Assembly (NCBI RefSeq): GCF_030697305.1
Contig: NZ_JAUYQL010000068.1
Location: 1-55,940, forward strand
Direction: 5' to 3'
Source of the DNA: Phenylobacterium sp.
GTDB lineage: Bacteria > Pseudomonadota > Alphaproteobacteria > Caulobacterales > Caulobacteraceae
DNA: 55,940 nt
Made by a program: the position numbers and the translations under genes. Shown one piece after another: positions 8,070-16,579 of this stretch. The notes beneath the pieces are model-generated. The model was not told where the DNA came from and did no database searches. It saw nothing but the letters and a program-made list of their open reading frames with translations. The stretch's first letter is position 1, and the number at the start of each line of letters is the position of its first letter.

Positions 8070-9195
8070 CGGCGCGATCGAACTGTCAGATGTCCGCGCA
8101 GCGCGCGGCGAATGGATTGGGTCTACCGGAATGTCCGACGAAAAAGCCTTGTCGTCGCTTCGCCAACTGGCCGCTGAGCCGGCCTGGCGCAGCGCCTTCA
8201 TCCGCCAGATCCTGGCGCTGGAAGCCGAGATCGCCACGCCCGGCGTCGACATCCGCGAGGAAGTGACCGGCCCGCTGGTCGACGCCCTGTTCGATGACGA
8301 CCAGGTGGTGCGCAAGACGCTGTCGAACGGCGTCACCTTCGAATTCCTCTACCGCTCGAAGATCGCCCGCGACTTCGTGATGTCGCAGCCGGAGACGCCC
8401 GACCACGCCTGGGAGCCGCAGACCAGCCGCATCCTCGTGGATCTCGCCCGGCGCGCCAAGCAGGTGGTGATCGGCGGCGCCTACTTCGGCGACCACGCGA
8501 TCCTCATCGCCCGCGAAGTCGCCGCCCGCGGCGGCGTGGTGCACGCCTTCGAGCCGAACAACGAACAGCGCGCCATGCTGCAGCGGAATGCTGAGCTGAA
8601 TGGCCTGACGAACATCAGGCCCCGGCCGGAAGGCCTGTGGGACGACAGCTCCACAAACCTGAAGCTGGTCGGCTACGACTCCTTCGCGAGCGCCGAAGTG
8701 ACCGCAGAGGGCGCTGACGACGGGTTCCGCACCGTCACCATCGCCGACTATCTGGCGGCGGCGGGCGTCAACGCGCTCGACCTGATCGTGCTCGACATCG
8801 AAGGGGCGGAGATGGCGGCGCTCAAGGGCGCCGAGGCGTTCCTGGCCCAACCGAAGGGTGAGGCGCCGGACATCCTGTTCGAGGTGCACCGCCACTACGT
8901 CGACTGGAGCGTCGGGTTGGAGAACACGCCGCTGGCCAGGTTCCTGACCGGGCATGGCTACGAATTGTTCGCGTTGCGCGACTTCAATTCCAACTACGAT
9001 CTGGCCGGCCGGCCCATCGAGCTGATCCCGCTGGGCGCGATCCACTTGGAAGGCCCGCCGCACGGCTTCAACATGGTGGCGGTGAAGGACGCCTCGGTGT
9101 TCGACAACGACCGCTACCTGATCTGCCGCGATGTCAGCCCCAAGCTGCTGCGCCATAAGGACCCGGCGCTGCACCACCCGATTGGCGGCCTCTAG
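8050..9195 (+). CDS. FkbM-family SAM-dependent methyltransferase
   Basis: A protein of about 381 residues. The C-terminal two-thirds are an FkbM-type class I methyltransferase: a SAM-binding strand (VVIGGAYFGDHAI), an acidic loop (HAFEPNN) and the FkbM hallmark LDLIVLDIEGAE. FkbM enzymes usually O-methylate sugar hydroxyls. The N-terminal 100 residues are helical and not diagnostic. The ATG at 8050 overlaps rfbC by 20 bases; an ATG at 8131 would give a 354-residue protein starting MSDEKAL and is equally possible. Its place in the CDP-sugar operon suggests it methylates the same sugar or the finished glycan. Confidence 0.85.
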   Translation: MLHTIADGAIELSDVRAARGEWIGSTGMSDEKALSSLRQLAAEPAWRSAFIRQILALEAEIATPGVDIREEVTGPLVDALFDDDQVVRKTLSNGVTFEFLYRSKIARDFVMSQPETPDHAWEPQTSRILVDLARRAKQVVIGGAYFGDHAILIAREVAARGGVVHAFEPNNEQRAMLQRNAELNGLTNIRPRPEGLWDDSSTNLKLVGYDSFASAEVTAEGADDGFRTVTIADYLAAAGVNALDLIVLDIEGAEMAALKGAEAFLAQPKGEAPDILFEVHRHYVDWSVGLENTPLARFLTGHGYELFALRDFNSNYDLAGRPIELIPLGAIHLEGPPHGFNMVAVKDASVFDNDRYLICRDVSPKLLRHKDPALHHPIGGL

Positions 9196-9199
9196 GGCG

Positions 9200-10018
9200 G
9201 TGGCCGCGCGCGCCACCATCGTCGGCGCGGCCGGCTTCGTCGGCGGCCGGTTGAGGGAGAGGCTGGGGCGCGATGGGGCTGAGGTTTTCGCCCCCGCCAA
9301 GGGCGATCCGGCGCTGTTCGAACGTGACCTTGGCGTCGTCTACTACTGTGCCGGCCTTACCGCCGACTACGCCCAGCGGCCGTTCGACACCGTCGAGGCG
9401 CATGCCACGCTGGTCGCCGAGATGGCCTCCCGGGCGACGTTCGAGCGCTTCGTCTACACGTCCTCCACCAGGCTCTACGACGCGGCCGATCGTGGGGGCG
9501 GCGACATGCACGAGGATCTGCCGCTGGCGCTGCAGCCAGCCGAACCGCGCCACATCTACGACCTCAGCAAGGCGTTGGGCGAGAACATCGCGCTGACCCA
9601 GATGGCGGGACGCGGCGGCGTCGCCAGGCTGTCCAACGTGTTCGGCTGGCGTGACGGCGACCCGGGGTTCCTCTCCGCATGGCTGGTCGCCGCACGCGGC
9701 GGCCGCGCGCTGACCCTGCAATCCAGCCCACACATCGCGCGCGATTACATCCATGTGGACGATGTGGTCGAAGCCCTGATCGCTATAGCCGAAGCGCCGG
9801 AACCTGGTGTCGTCAACGTCGCAGGCGGCGCGCTCACCACCAACGCCGACCTCGCGGCGCTGTTCGCCGAGGAGGGCTGGCAGGTGACGTTCACCGGCCA
9901 GGCGAACCCGCCGGCGCCACCCAACGCCGACATCGCCCGCCTGCGGGCGCTTGGCGTAAGCCCACGGGGCGTGAAGGATGTGGTGCGCGGCTATCTGCGA
10001 ACGGAGGCGCTGGCGTGA
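9200..10018 (+). CDS. NAD-dependent epimerase/dehydratase (extended SDR), likely 4-ketoreductase of the CDP-sugar pathway
   Basis: A 272-residue extended SDR with the nucleotide-binding GAAGFVGG at 9-16, a serine/threonine cluster (YTSST, near 86-90) and the catalytic YDLSK (Tyr120, Lys124). A GTG start at 9200 leaves four bases after the FkbM stop and gives a protein that begins at the first Rossmann strand; an ATG at 9131 would overlap the previous gene by 65 bases. In this operon the missing chemical step is stereospecific reduction of the 4-keto group after methylation and epimerisation, which this enzyme would supply. The assignment to that step is inferred from context. Confidence 0.83.
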   Translation: MAARATIVGAAGFVGGRLRERLGRDGAEVFAPAKGDPALFERDLGVVYYCAGLTADYAQRPFDTVEAHATLVAEMASRATFERFVYTSSTRLYDAADRGGGDMHEDLPLALQPAEPRHIYDLSKALGENIALTQMAGRGGVARLSNVFGWRDGDPGFLSAWLVAARGGRALTLQSSPHIARDYIHVDDVVEALIAIAEAPEPGVVNVAGGALTTNADLAALFAEEGWQVTFTGQANPPAPPNADIARLRALGVSPRGVKDVVRGYLRTEALA

Positions 10019-10668
10019 AGCTGATCGACCACACACGTTCCAGTCTCGTGGACTATACCGCCGCCCAGTGCGCGAACCTGATCCCCGACGGTCGCACCGA
10101 GGCGTTCCGCGACTGCGTCGACGCCCATCTCGACGAGGCGCTGGAGCGGCTGCATCGCTGCATCAACGCCTGCGCACCCTGGCGACCGGACCAGTTCAAC
10201 TATCTGCAGTCCTCGCAGTACTGCATCTACCTCTACTACCTCGCCAACACGATCTGGCGGCGCTCCGGCGACACAGGCGCCGCTACGCGATTGTTCCTGA
10301 TGAACAAGGCGCTGAACGGCATCGACCTGTTCTACGAGATCGCCATGCCGGAGGAGTTCTACATCGGCCACAGCGTCGGCATCGTCCTGGCCAAGGCGAC
10401 CTACGGCAATCGGCTGGTGCTGTATCAGAACGTCAACGTCGGCCGTCACCTGTCCGACATCCCGGTGATCGGCGACCGGGTGGTGCTCTATCCCAACAGC
10501 TCGGTGGTCGGCCGCGCCGTGATCGAAGACGGCGCCGTGCTGTCGCAAGGCGTGCGGGTGATCAATCGCACAGCGCCCGCCGGCTCCATGGTGTTCGCCG
10601 CAGAGCGCGGCGAACTCGCCTTTCGGCCTGCGCCCGTCGACCTGCTGAAGGAATATTTCCGCGACTAG
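10015..10668 (+). CDS. Hexapeptide-repeat (LbH) acyltransferase, serine-acetyltransferase-like
   Basis: A 217-residue protein with a helical N-terminal half and a C-terminal left-handed beta-helix whose coils show hexapeptide periodicity from about residue 120 (VGIVLA, VNVGRH, PVIGDR, SSVVGR, AVIEDG). The arrangement resembles CysE-type acetyltransferases, but cysteine synthesis genes are absent and the gene ends a sugar operon, so O- or N-acetylation of the sugar is the likelier job. The GTG start overlaps the SDR stop (GTGA). Its TAG stop shares a CTAG palindrome with the stop of the opposing GT41 gene. Confidence 0.78.
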   Translation: MKLIDHTRSSLVDYTAAQCANLIPDGRTEAFRDCVDAHLDEALERLHRCINACAPWRPDQFNYLQSSQYCIYLYYLANTIWRRSGDTGAATRLFLMNKALNGIDLFYEIAMPEEFYIGHSVGIVLAKATYGNRLVLYQNVNVGRHLSDIPVIGDRVVLYPNSSVVGRAVIEDGAVLSQGVRVINRTAPAGSMVFAAERGELAFRPAPVDLLKEYFRD

Positions 10669-12935
10669 GTTGACGTCGCCCGGCTGACGAGATCGAAGAA
10701 GTCGTGGGTGAAGGTCTCGCTCTGGCCGAGCGGGCTGGCGCGCAGGCGCTGGCGGAGGGTGGCGCGCAGCCCAGTCAGCCGCGCGCGATCGGCCGCCAGG
10801 GCCACGGCGGTCTCCACAAACCCCTCCACGCTGGCGCTCGACAGTTCGCCCAGCCCGGCGTTGGTCAGTATCGAGTGGCTAAGCCGCTCGAACACCGCTT
10901 CGCCGCGTAGGGAGATGACCGGAACGCCCATCCATAGCGCTTCGCAGGTGGTGGTCCCGCCGGTGAGTGGGAAGGTGTCGAGGGAAACGTCCATGCGCCC
11001 GTAGTGCTGCAGGTGGTCGCCCCAGGACGGCTGGAACAGCACGCGCTGCTCCGCGACCCCGGCCTCGGCGAAGGCGCGACGCATGTTGTCGCGGAAGGCC
11101 GGCGCGGCGGCTTCCGGGCGCACGAACAGGAAGCGGGAGTCGGGCGTGCGCGCCACCACCTGGGCCCAGGCCTGCAGCATCGGGCGGGTGTACTTGTTCG
11201 GATTGTTGGCTGTGCCGAAGGTGATGAGGCGGTTGGTTTCCTGGGGCGGAGCGCCGACCGGCGGGTGATCGGTGAACGCCTGGGCGCCCAGCGCCAGCCA
11301 GGTGCTGGGCATGATCAGCGGACGCTCGACCAACAGCGCCGGATCGCTCGGCCGAAGGTGCGGATCGAGGATCAGGTGGTCTATGTCGGCGAGGCCCACC
11401 GAGTGCGGATAGCCCAGCCAGCTCGCCTGAACCCGGGCCGGGCGATAGGCCATCACCTGCACGTGGTTCCAGCGGGTCGTGGCGCCCAGCTCGATCAGCA
11501 TGTCGAGGCCGTCGGCGGCGATCGCCTGGGCCGCGTCGCGCTCGGCCGCGCCGGGCATCACCCGAAAGCCCGCGATTTGGCCGGCGATGCGCGCCTGCAC
11601 CGCGTCCGCCTCGCCCGGAAAGAACGAGTAGGCGTAGAGGTCGAACCGGTCGCGGTCGTAGTGCTCGAACAGCGCTTGCGCGAAGTGGCCGACGGCATGG
11701 CGGCGCAGGTCCGAGGACAGGAAGCCGATGCGTAGCTTGTCGCGCGGCGCCCTGGGTCGGCGCTCCACCGGATTGCGCGCCGCACGTCGCTCGATCGGGG
11801 CCGCCCACATCCGGTGCTGGTGCAGCAGCTCCCGCCGATCCTGCGCTGTGCGCACCCGCGGCAGCTGCGAGAGCAGGGCGGCATGCTGGCCATTCAGCGC
11901 CCAGTAGCGACCGAGCGTTTCGAAGCCTCCCACCGCTTCGGCGGCGTCGACGTCGCCGGCCTGGGCGAGGATGCCGCGCAGGACGAAGGCATGCTCCACA
12001 GGCGCAGGCCCGCCACGCGCCGTCATGGCGCGCGCCGCCTCATAGGCAGGTTGCAGGAGGTCGGCCCGCCCGACCCCCGCCGCCCGCGACTGGGCGTGCG
12101 CCAGCGCCAGGCGATGAAGGGCGGAGTTGGGCGCAGCGGCGACGCCACGTTCGGCGTGCGCGAGGGCGGATGCGAGGTCAGTGTCCAGCAGCAGCCGGGC
12201 CAGTTGCAGATGCGCCCAGGCCGCGTCAGACCGGGTGCGCAGCGCGGCCTCGAGGCAGGCGCGCGCCTCGTCGGCCCGGCCGGCGCGGATCAGGACCTCG
12301 GCGCGCCGTTCCACCAGCCGCGGGGCATCCGGCAGAGGCCCTTGCGCGGCGTCGAGGATGGCCAGCGCCTCCTTATGTCGCTGGCGCTCGCTGGCCAGCA
12401 TCGCGCGATCGCGCCAGGCTTCGATGAACCGGGGATCGCAGCGCAAAGCCTCGGCGAGCGCCGCGTCGGCCGCTTCCAGCTCGCCCAGGTGACGCTGCGC
12501 GCGGCCCATCATGTGGTGCAACTGAGCGTCGTCGGGATAGGCCGCCAGCAACTGGTCCAGGATCTCGGCGGCGGCGACCCCATCGCCACGGTCGTTGTGG
12601 ACGTTGGCCAGATTGTACAGCGGTCCCGGATCGCCCAGGCGCAGGGTGTGGGCGGTCGTCAGCGCCTCGACCGCCTCGTCGAAGCGGCGCTGGCGCCGCA
12701 GAGCCACGCCCAGGGCTTGCTGCAGGTCGAAATCCTCGCCCAGCGTTTCCAGCCCGCGCCGCGCCCAGGCCTCGGCTGCATCGACCCGTCCCGTCTGGAT
12801 GAAGCCGGCGCACAGTCGGGCGATCAGCCCTGCGGCCACTGGCTCGCCGGCGGCCAAGGCTGCGTCCAGCGCCTGCGCGGCGCCGCCCAGATCACCCGCC
12901 GCCAGGGCGGCCTCGGCGCCGACTGGCGAGGTCAT
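10665..12935 (-). CDS. TPR-GT41 (SPINDLY/OGT-like) glycosyltransferase, copy B
   Basis: A 756-residue protein: residues 1 to about 330 are TPR-like helical repeats, the rest is a GT41 catalytic region. Family marks are LGYPHSVGLADIDHLILDP, an ITFGTANNPNKYT segment holding the lysine that contacts the nucleotide phosphate, and TTCEALWMGVPVI followed by a FERLSHSILTNAGL segment. GT41 enzymes glycosylate Ser/Thr (OGT, SPINDLY) or Asn (HMW1C) of cytoplasmic proteins; Caulobacter FlmG, a flagellin glycosyltransferase, has the same plan. The ATG at 12935 follows the upstream paralogue's stop by four bases; a longer frame from 13040 would lie inside that gene. It is a diverged duplicate of copy A. 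Confidence 0.9.
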   Translation of the reverse strand: MTSPVGAEAALAAGDLGGAAQALDAALAAGEPVAAGLIARLCAGFIQTGRVDAAEAWARRGLETLGEDFDLQQALGVALRRQRRFDEAVEALTTAHTLRLGDPGPLYNLANVHNDRGDGVAAAEILDQLLAAYPDDAQLHHMMGRAQRHLGELEAADAALAEALRCDPRFIEAWRDRAMLASERQRHKEALAILDAAQGPLPDAPRLVERRAEVLIRAGRADEARACLEAALRTRSDAAWAHLQLARLLLDTDLASALAHAERGVAAAPNSALHRLALAHAQSRAAGVGRADLLQPAYEAARAMTARGGPAPVEHAFVLRGILAQAGDVDAAEAVGGFETLGRYWALNGQHAALLSQLPRVRTAQDRRELLHQHRMWAAPIERRAARNPVERRPRAPRDKLRIGFLSSDLRRHAVGHFAQALFEHYDRDRFDLYAYSFFPGEADAVQARIAGQIAGFRVMPGAAERDAAQAIAADGLDMLIELGATTRWNHVQVMAYRPARVQASWLGYPHSVGLADIDHLILDPHLRPSDPALLVERPLIMPSTWLALGAQAFTDHPPVGAPPQETNRLITFGTANNPNKYTRPMLQAWAQVVARTPDSRFLFVRPEAAAPAFRDNMRRAFAEAGVAEQRVLFQPSWGDHLQHYGRMDVSLDTFPLTGGTTTCEALWMGVPVISLRGEAVFERLSHSILTNAGLGELSSASVEGFVETAVALAADRARLTGLRATLRQRLRASPLGQSETFTHDFFDLVSRATST

Positions 12936-12939
12936 CGGC

Positions 12940-15246
12940 TCACGCCGTCTCGCGCACGCCCAGGCGGCTTTCGACGGTGCTCGCCACCAGGTCGTAGAAG
13001 TCCCTGGCGAACTGTTCGTTCTGGCCCAGCGGACTTGCACGCATGCGCTCGCGCAGGCTGTGGCGCAGCGCGAGCCGCTGGTCCCGGTCGGCGGCCAGGT
13101 CCACGGCGATTTTCACGAAGTCGTCGAGGTTGTCGGCGATATGGTGGGCGAGGCCGAGGTTGGTCAGGATCGAACCGCTGAGCCGTTCGAACAGCGCCTT
13201 GCCGCGCAGGTTGACCACCGGCACGCCCATCCACAGCGCCTCGCAGGTGGTGGTCCCGCCGGTTAGCGGGAACGGGTCCAGGGTGATGTCGATCTCGTTG
13301 TAGTAGGCCATGTGCAGGCCACGCACGACGCGGTGGACGATGCGATCGGCCGAGACGCCCTCGGCGGCGAAGTACCTTTCGATGTTCTTGCGGAATGTCT
13401 CCGACCCGCCCTCGGGGCGCACGAACTGGAAGCGCGAGCCGGGGACGGCGGCGACCACCCTGGCCCAGGCGCGGAGCACGGCCTCGCTGTACTTATGCGG
13501 GTTGTTGGCGGTGCCGAAGGTGATGCAGCCGGCAGCGTCCTGCGGCAGGCCCTCGTTGATCTTGTAGTTCTCGGAGAATGCGCGCCGCCCGAGCGCCAGC
13601 CAGGTCTTGGGCATGACCATGGGCGTTTCGATCAGCAGCTTGGGGTCCTCGGGCACGAGGTTCGGATCGAGCACGATGTAGTCGATGGCGCTGAGGCCCG
13701 CTGAGTGCGGATAGCCCAGCCAGCTCGCCTGTAGCCGAGCCGGCCTATAGGCCATCACCTCCAGCTTGTTCATGTGGGTCGAACCGCCCAACTCGATGAG
13801 CATGTCCAGGTCGTCGTCGGCGATCATCTGCGCCGCGGCGAAGCCTGAGATGTCCGGGTTCCACCGATAGCCGGCGACGCGCGAGCCGATGTACTTCTGA
13901 ACCGCGTCTTCCTGGCCCTGGTAGAACGAATAGCAGAAGACCTCGAAGCGCTTGTCGTCGAGGTATTCGAATAGGGGGTAGGCAAAGTAGCCCACCGGAT
14001 GGCTGCGCAGGTCCGACGACATGAAGCCCAGCCGGATCTTGCCGCCCTCCCGGCGGGCTTTGGCCTTCTTGACCGGCGTGCGGGCCGCCAGCACCTGAGC
14101 GGCGTCGCCCCAGATCCGGTGCTGTTCCAGCAGCTCGTAGCGGTCTTCGTCGTTCTGCACCCTGGCCAGATGCTTCAGCAGCGCCGTATGGCGGCCGGAC
14201 TCCGCCCATCCGCGGCCGAGATCGCGGAAACTGCCCAGCGCGTCGAGTTCCTCGAAGGCGCAGACGCGGATCAGCACCTCGTTGGAGACCTTATTGTACT
14301 TCGGCGTCGGCTCCCCAAGCCGCAGCGCGATGGTCTCTTGCAGCAGCTTGTAGCCGGCCTCGATATTGGCGCCCTCGTCGCCGTGGCGCGAGCGCTCCAG
14401 GCTCTCGACCATCGCCATGCGGTATTCGAGGTTGTCAGGCTCCAGAGCGACGGCGCGGCCTAGGTGGTCGTTGGCGCGGGCCCGGTCGCGGTCGGAAATC
14501 GACGCGCCCAGGGCGTGTTGCAGCCAGGCCTCGTCGCCGTAGGTCGGCAGCAGCGACGTCAGGAAGTCCTCGGTGGCCTGGGCCAGGCCCATCCGCCGCA
14601 GGATCGAGGCCTTAGCCTCCAGCAGGCGCCGCTCCCCGGGGGCGGCCGCGATGGCGCGCTCGGCGATGTCGACGGCGACGTCGAAGTTGAGCCGCTCGCA
14701 CTCCATGCCGGACCAGTCCATCCAGGCGTCGACGTAATCCTTCTTCAGCGTCACCGCCTGGCGGCAACGCACCGCCGCCTGGTCGTAGCGCTTCTGGTTG
14801 ATCAGGGCGCGCCCCAGGCCGCGTTGATACTCGGCGTTCCGGGGATCCAGCCGCACCAGTTTGGAGAACACCGCCTCCGAGGCTGGCCCGTTGCCGAGGT
14901 CGTTGTAGATGTTGCCCTTGTTGATCAACGGCGCGTTGGACTTGGGATTGAGCTTCTGGGCCTGATCCAACGCCTTGATCGCGTCGTCATAGCGTCGCGC
15001 GCGGCGCAGGATGACCCCATAGAGGTTCCACAGCTCGAATTCCTTGGGGAAGCGGGCGACCGTCTTGCCGGCCCACTCGGCCGCTTCGTCGTAGCGCTTC
15101 GCCTCGTAGAGCTTCAGGCTCAATACCCGGTAGACTTGCAGGGTCTGGGCGGGGTCTTCGGTCAACACCGTCGACATCAGGTCGATGGCTTCAGACGCCT
15201 TGCCGGCCTTCAGAGCGGCGTCCGCCGCCAGCAGCCTGTCGTCCAT
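12940..15246 (-). CDS. TPR-GT41 (SPINDLY/OGT-like) glycosyltransferase, copy A
   Basis: A 768-residue protein with the same architecture as the downstream copy: TPR repeats over the first 300 or so residues (for example NLYGVILRRARRYDDAI and LINKGNIYNDLGN) and a GT41 domain with LGYPHSAGLSAIDYIVLDP, ITFGTANNPHKYS and TTCEALWMGVPVVNLRG. TPRs in this family bind the acceptor polypeptide. It is probably transcribed with copy B and perhaps with the GT26 gene 52 bases upstream. Two adjacent but diverged copies suggest two acceptors or two sugars. The most obvious nearby acceptor candidate is the RTX protein at the left edge; flagellin is the alternative. Confidence 0.9.
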   Translation of the reverse strand: MDDRLLAADAALKAGKASEAIDLMSTVLTEDPAQTLQVYRVLSLKLYEAKRYDEAAEWAGKTVARFPKEFELWNLYGVILRRARRYDDAIKALDQAQKLNPKSNAPLINKGNIYNDLGNGPASEAVFSKLVRLDPRNAEYQRGLGRALINQKRYDQAAVRCRQAVTLKKDYVDAWMDWSGMECERLNFDVAVDIAERAIAAAPGERRLLEAKASILRRMGLAQATEDFLTSLLPTYGDEAWLQHALGASISDRDRARANDHLGRAVALEPDNLEYRMAMVESLERSRHGDEGANIEAGYKLLQETIALRLGEPTPKYNKVSNEVLIRVCAFEELDALGSFRDLGRGWAESGRHTALLKHLARVQNDEDRYELLEQHRIWGDAAQVLAARTPVKKAKARREGGKIRLGFMSSDLRSHPVGYFAYPLFEYLDDKRFEVFCYSFYQGQEDAVQKYIGSRVAGYRWNPDISGFAAAQMIADDDLDMLIELGGSTHMNKLEVMAYRPARLQASWLGYPHSAGLSAIDYIVLDPNLVPEDPKLLIETPMVMPKTWLALGRRAFSENYKINEGLPQDAAGCITFGTANNPHKYSEAVLRAWARVVAAVPGSRFQFVRPEGGSETFRKNIERYFAAEGVSADRIVHRVVRGLHMAYYNEIDITLDPFPLTGGTTTCEALWMGVPVVNLRGKALFERLSGSILTNLGLAHHIADNLDDFVKIAVDLAADRDQRLALRHSLRERMRASPLGQNEQFARDFYDLVASTVESRLGVRETA

Positions 15247-15298
15247 TCGCCGCCTCCGGATTCGCGTCGCGCGCGACCGCGCCTACGCGGCGAAAGCC

Positions 15299-16132
15299 TT
15301 AAGATGTGCGGCGCGCTCTGGCTAGTGTCGCGGCTCCGGCCGGGCCGCGACGCATCAGCCGGTCGCGGACGTCGGCCAAGGCCGCGGGCGCCAGGAACCA
15401 CGGCTCGACCAGATAGCGGAACGCCAGGCGACGCGGCTGGGTGGCCAGCCGGTAGAGCCATTCCACGCCTGCGCGGCCCATCCATCGCGGCGCGGCGGAC
15501 TGCACGCCGGCCTCGTAGTCGTAGGCCGCGCCGACCGAGAACACCGCGCCTCTCGCGAGCTGCGCGCGGTGGTCGAGGATCCATTGCTCCTGGCGCGGCA
15601 TGCCCATGCCGACAAAGATCACATCGGGGTCGAAAGCGGCGATGCGGGCCAGCAGCGCCGCATTGTCGCTCGATCCTGCCGCGGCGTCGATGTAGCCGTG
15701 CTGGGCGGCGAGGCGGGCGCCGGGCCATTGGGCGCTCAGACTGGACATCGCCGTGTCGGCGACGCCCGGTGCGCCGCCGAGATAGAACACGCGCCAGCCG
15801 TGGGCATCGGCCAGTCGCCAGAAATCCTCGCGCCAGTCCAGATAGGTGCTGCGGTGCGCCCGGCTGACGGGAACGCCCAGCAGTCGGCCCCAGGCGATCA
15901 CCGGCGTCGAATCCACCTCGATCAGGTCGGCCTGGGCGAAGAAGGCGCGCATCGCCGCCGAGCGCCGGCAGAGGTAGAGGCTGTGGGCGTTGTGGTTGGC
16001 GATCACCGCCAGGCCGCGGGTCTCGATCACCTGTTGCGTCACGGCCAGCACCTGCGCCGGCGTCACCAGGTCGAATTCCCCGCCAAGGAGGCGCACCCTG
16101 GGCGCGTCAGCCAGTTCCATGCGCCCGACCAT
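15299..16132 (-). CDS. GT26 (WecG/TagA/CpsF) family glycosyltransferase
   Basis: A 277-residue member of the WecG/TagA family, which adds a (usually ManNAc-type) sugar to a polyprenyl-diphosphate-linked acceptor. Recognisable parts are ANHNAHSLYL near the N-terminus, the aspartate in IEVDSTPVIAW corresponding to the catalytic base of the family, and the VFYLGGAPGVADTA and FVGMGMPRQEQWI segments of the Rossmann-like half. Where family members usually read xDGxP and RxxGxD, this one has VDSTP and RSTYLD, so donor or acceptor may differ. It is co-directional with the two GT41 genes. Confidence 0.88.
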   Translation of the reverse strand: MVGRMELADAPRVRLLGGEFDLVTPAQVLAVTQQVIETRGLAVIANHNAHSLYLCRRSAAMRAFFAQADLIEVDSTPVIAWGRLLGVPVSRAHRSTYLDWREDFWRLADAHGWRVFYLGGAPGVADTAMSSLSAQWPGARLAAQHGYIDAAAGSSDNAALLARIAAFDPDVIFVGMGMPRQEQWILDHRAQLARGAVFSVGAAYDYEAGVQSAAPRWMGRAGVEWLYRLATQPRRLAFRYLVEPWFLAPAALADVRDRLMRRGPAGAATLARARRTS

Positions 16133-16168
16133 GCCATGGCCGGTTTGCGGACGCGTTAGGGAACTTGG

Positions 16169-16450
16169 TTAAGCCGCCGCGGCTCCGTGGCTGAACTTCC
16201 ACTTCAACGCCAGGATCGTGGCCGACAGCGCCAGGCAGACGATGTTGGACAGCGTGACCGGCCAACTGGCGATCATCACCCCATAGGTGATCCACAGGAT
16301 GAACCCGGTGACCGTGACCACGTACATGCGGAGCGAAACCGAAGAGGCGTCGCGCTCGCGCCAGATCTTGGCGATCTGCGGGATGAAGCTGCTCATCGAG
16401 CACAGGGCCGCACCTGTGCCGACGATGCTGACGATCAGATCCTGCGCCAC
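16169..16450 (-). CDS. SemiSWEET family sugar transporter
   Basis: A 93-residue membrane protein with three predicted transmembrane helices and the PQ-loop signature FIPQIAKIW in the first helix, the length and pattern of bacterial SemiSWEETs, which dimerise to form a sugar uniporter. It follows the sulfate-binding gene's terminator and precedes the GT26 gene by 36 bases. Its sugar is unknown; a link to the glycan genes is positional only. Confidence 0.88.
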   Translation of the reverse strand: MAQDLIVSIVGTGAALCSMSSFIPQIAKIWRERDASSVSLRMYVVTVTGFILWITYGVMIASWPVTLSNIVCLALSATILALKWKFSHGAAAA

Positions 16451-16524
16451 GTCTCACCCCATGCCCGCGTCCGCGGCATCAACGGCGCGGCGCTGTCGTG
16501 GTTGCGGAGGCCGCGGCACGACGC

Positions 16525-16553
16525 AAAAAAAGGGCGCGGCCGAAGCCGCGCCC
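16525..16553 (-). terminator. Rho-independent terminator of the porin/sulfate-binding operon
   Basis: On the minus strand a nine-pair GC stem (16553-16545 with 16540-16532) with a four-base loop is followed by seven T (the A run at 16525-16531 on the plus strand). It sits 27 bases after the stop codon of the sulfate-binding gene. Confidence 0.93.
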
Positions 16554-16579
16554 CTCAAGCTCGCCTTTGCGCCGGGAGG

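Noticed and set aside
11814..13181. Long plus-strand open frame opposite the GT41 genes
   Set aside because: Antisense shadow of a GC-rich gene: arginine/glutamine-rich low-complexity translation, no motif, and the opposite strand encodes clear GT41 proteins.
14464..15867. Long plus-strand open frame over GT41 copy A and the GT26 gene
   Set aside because: It spans two real minus-strand genes, and its translation has no family signal.
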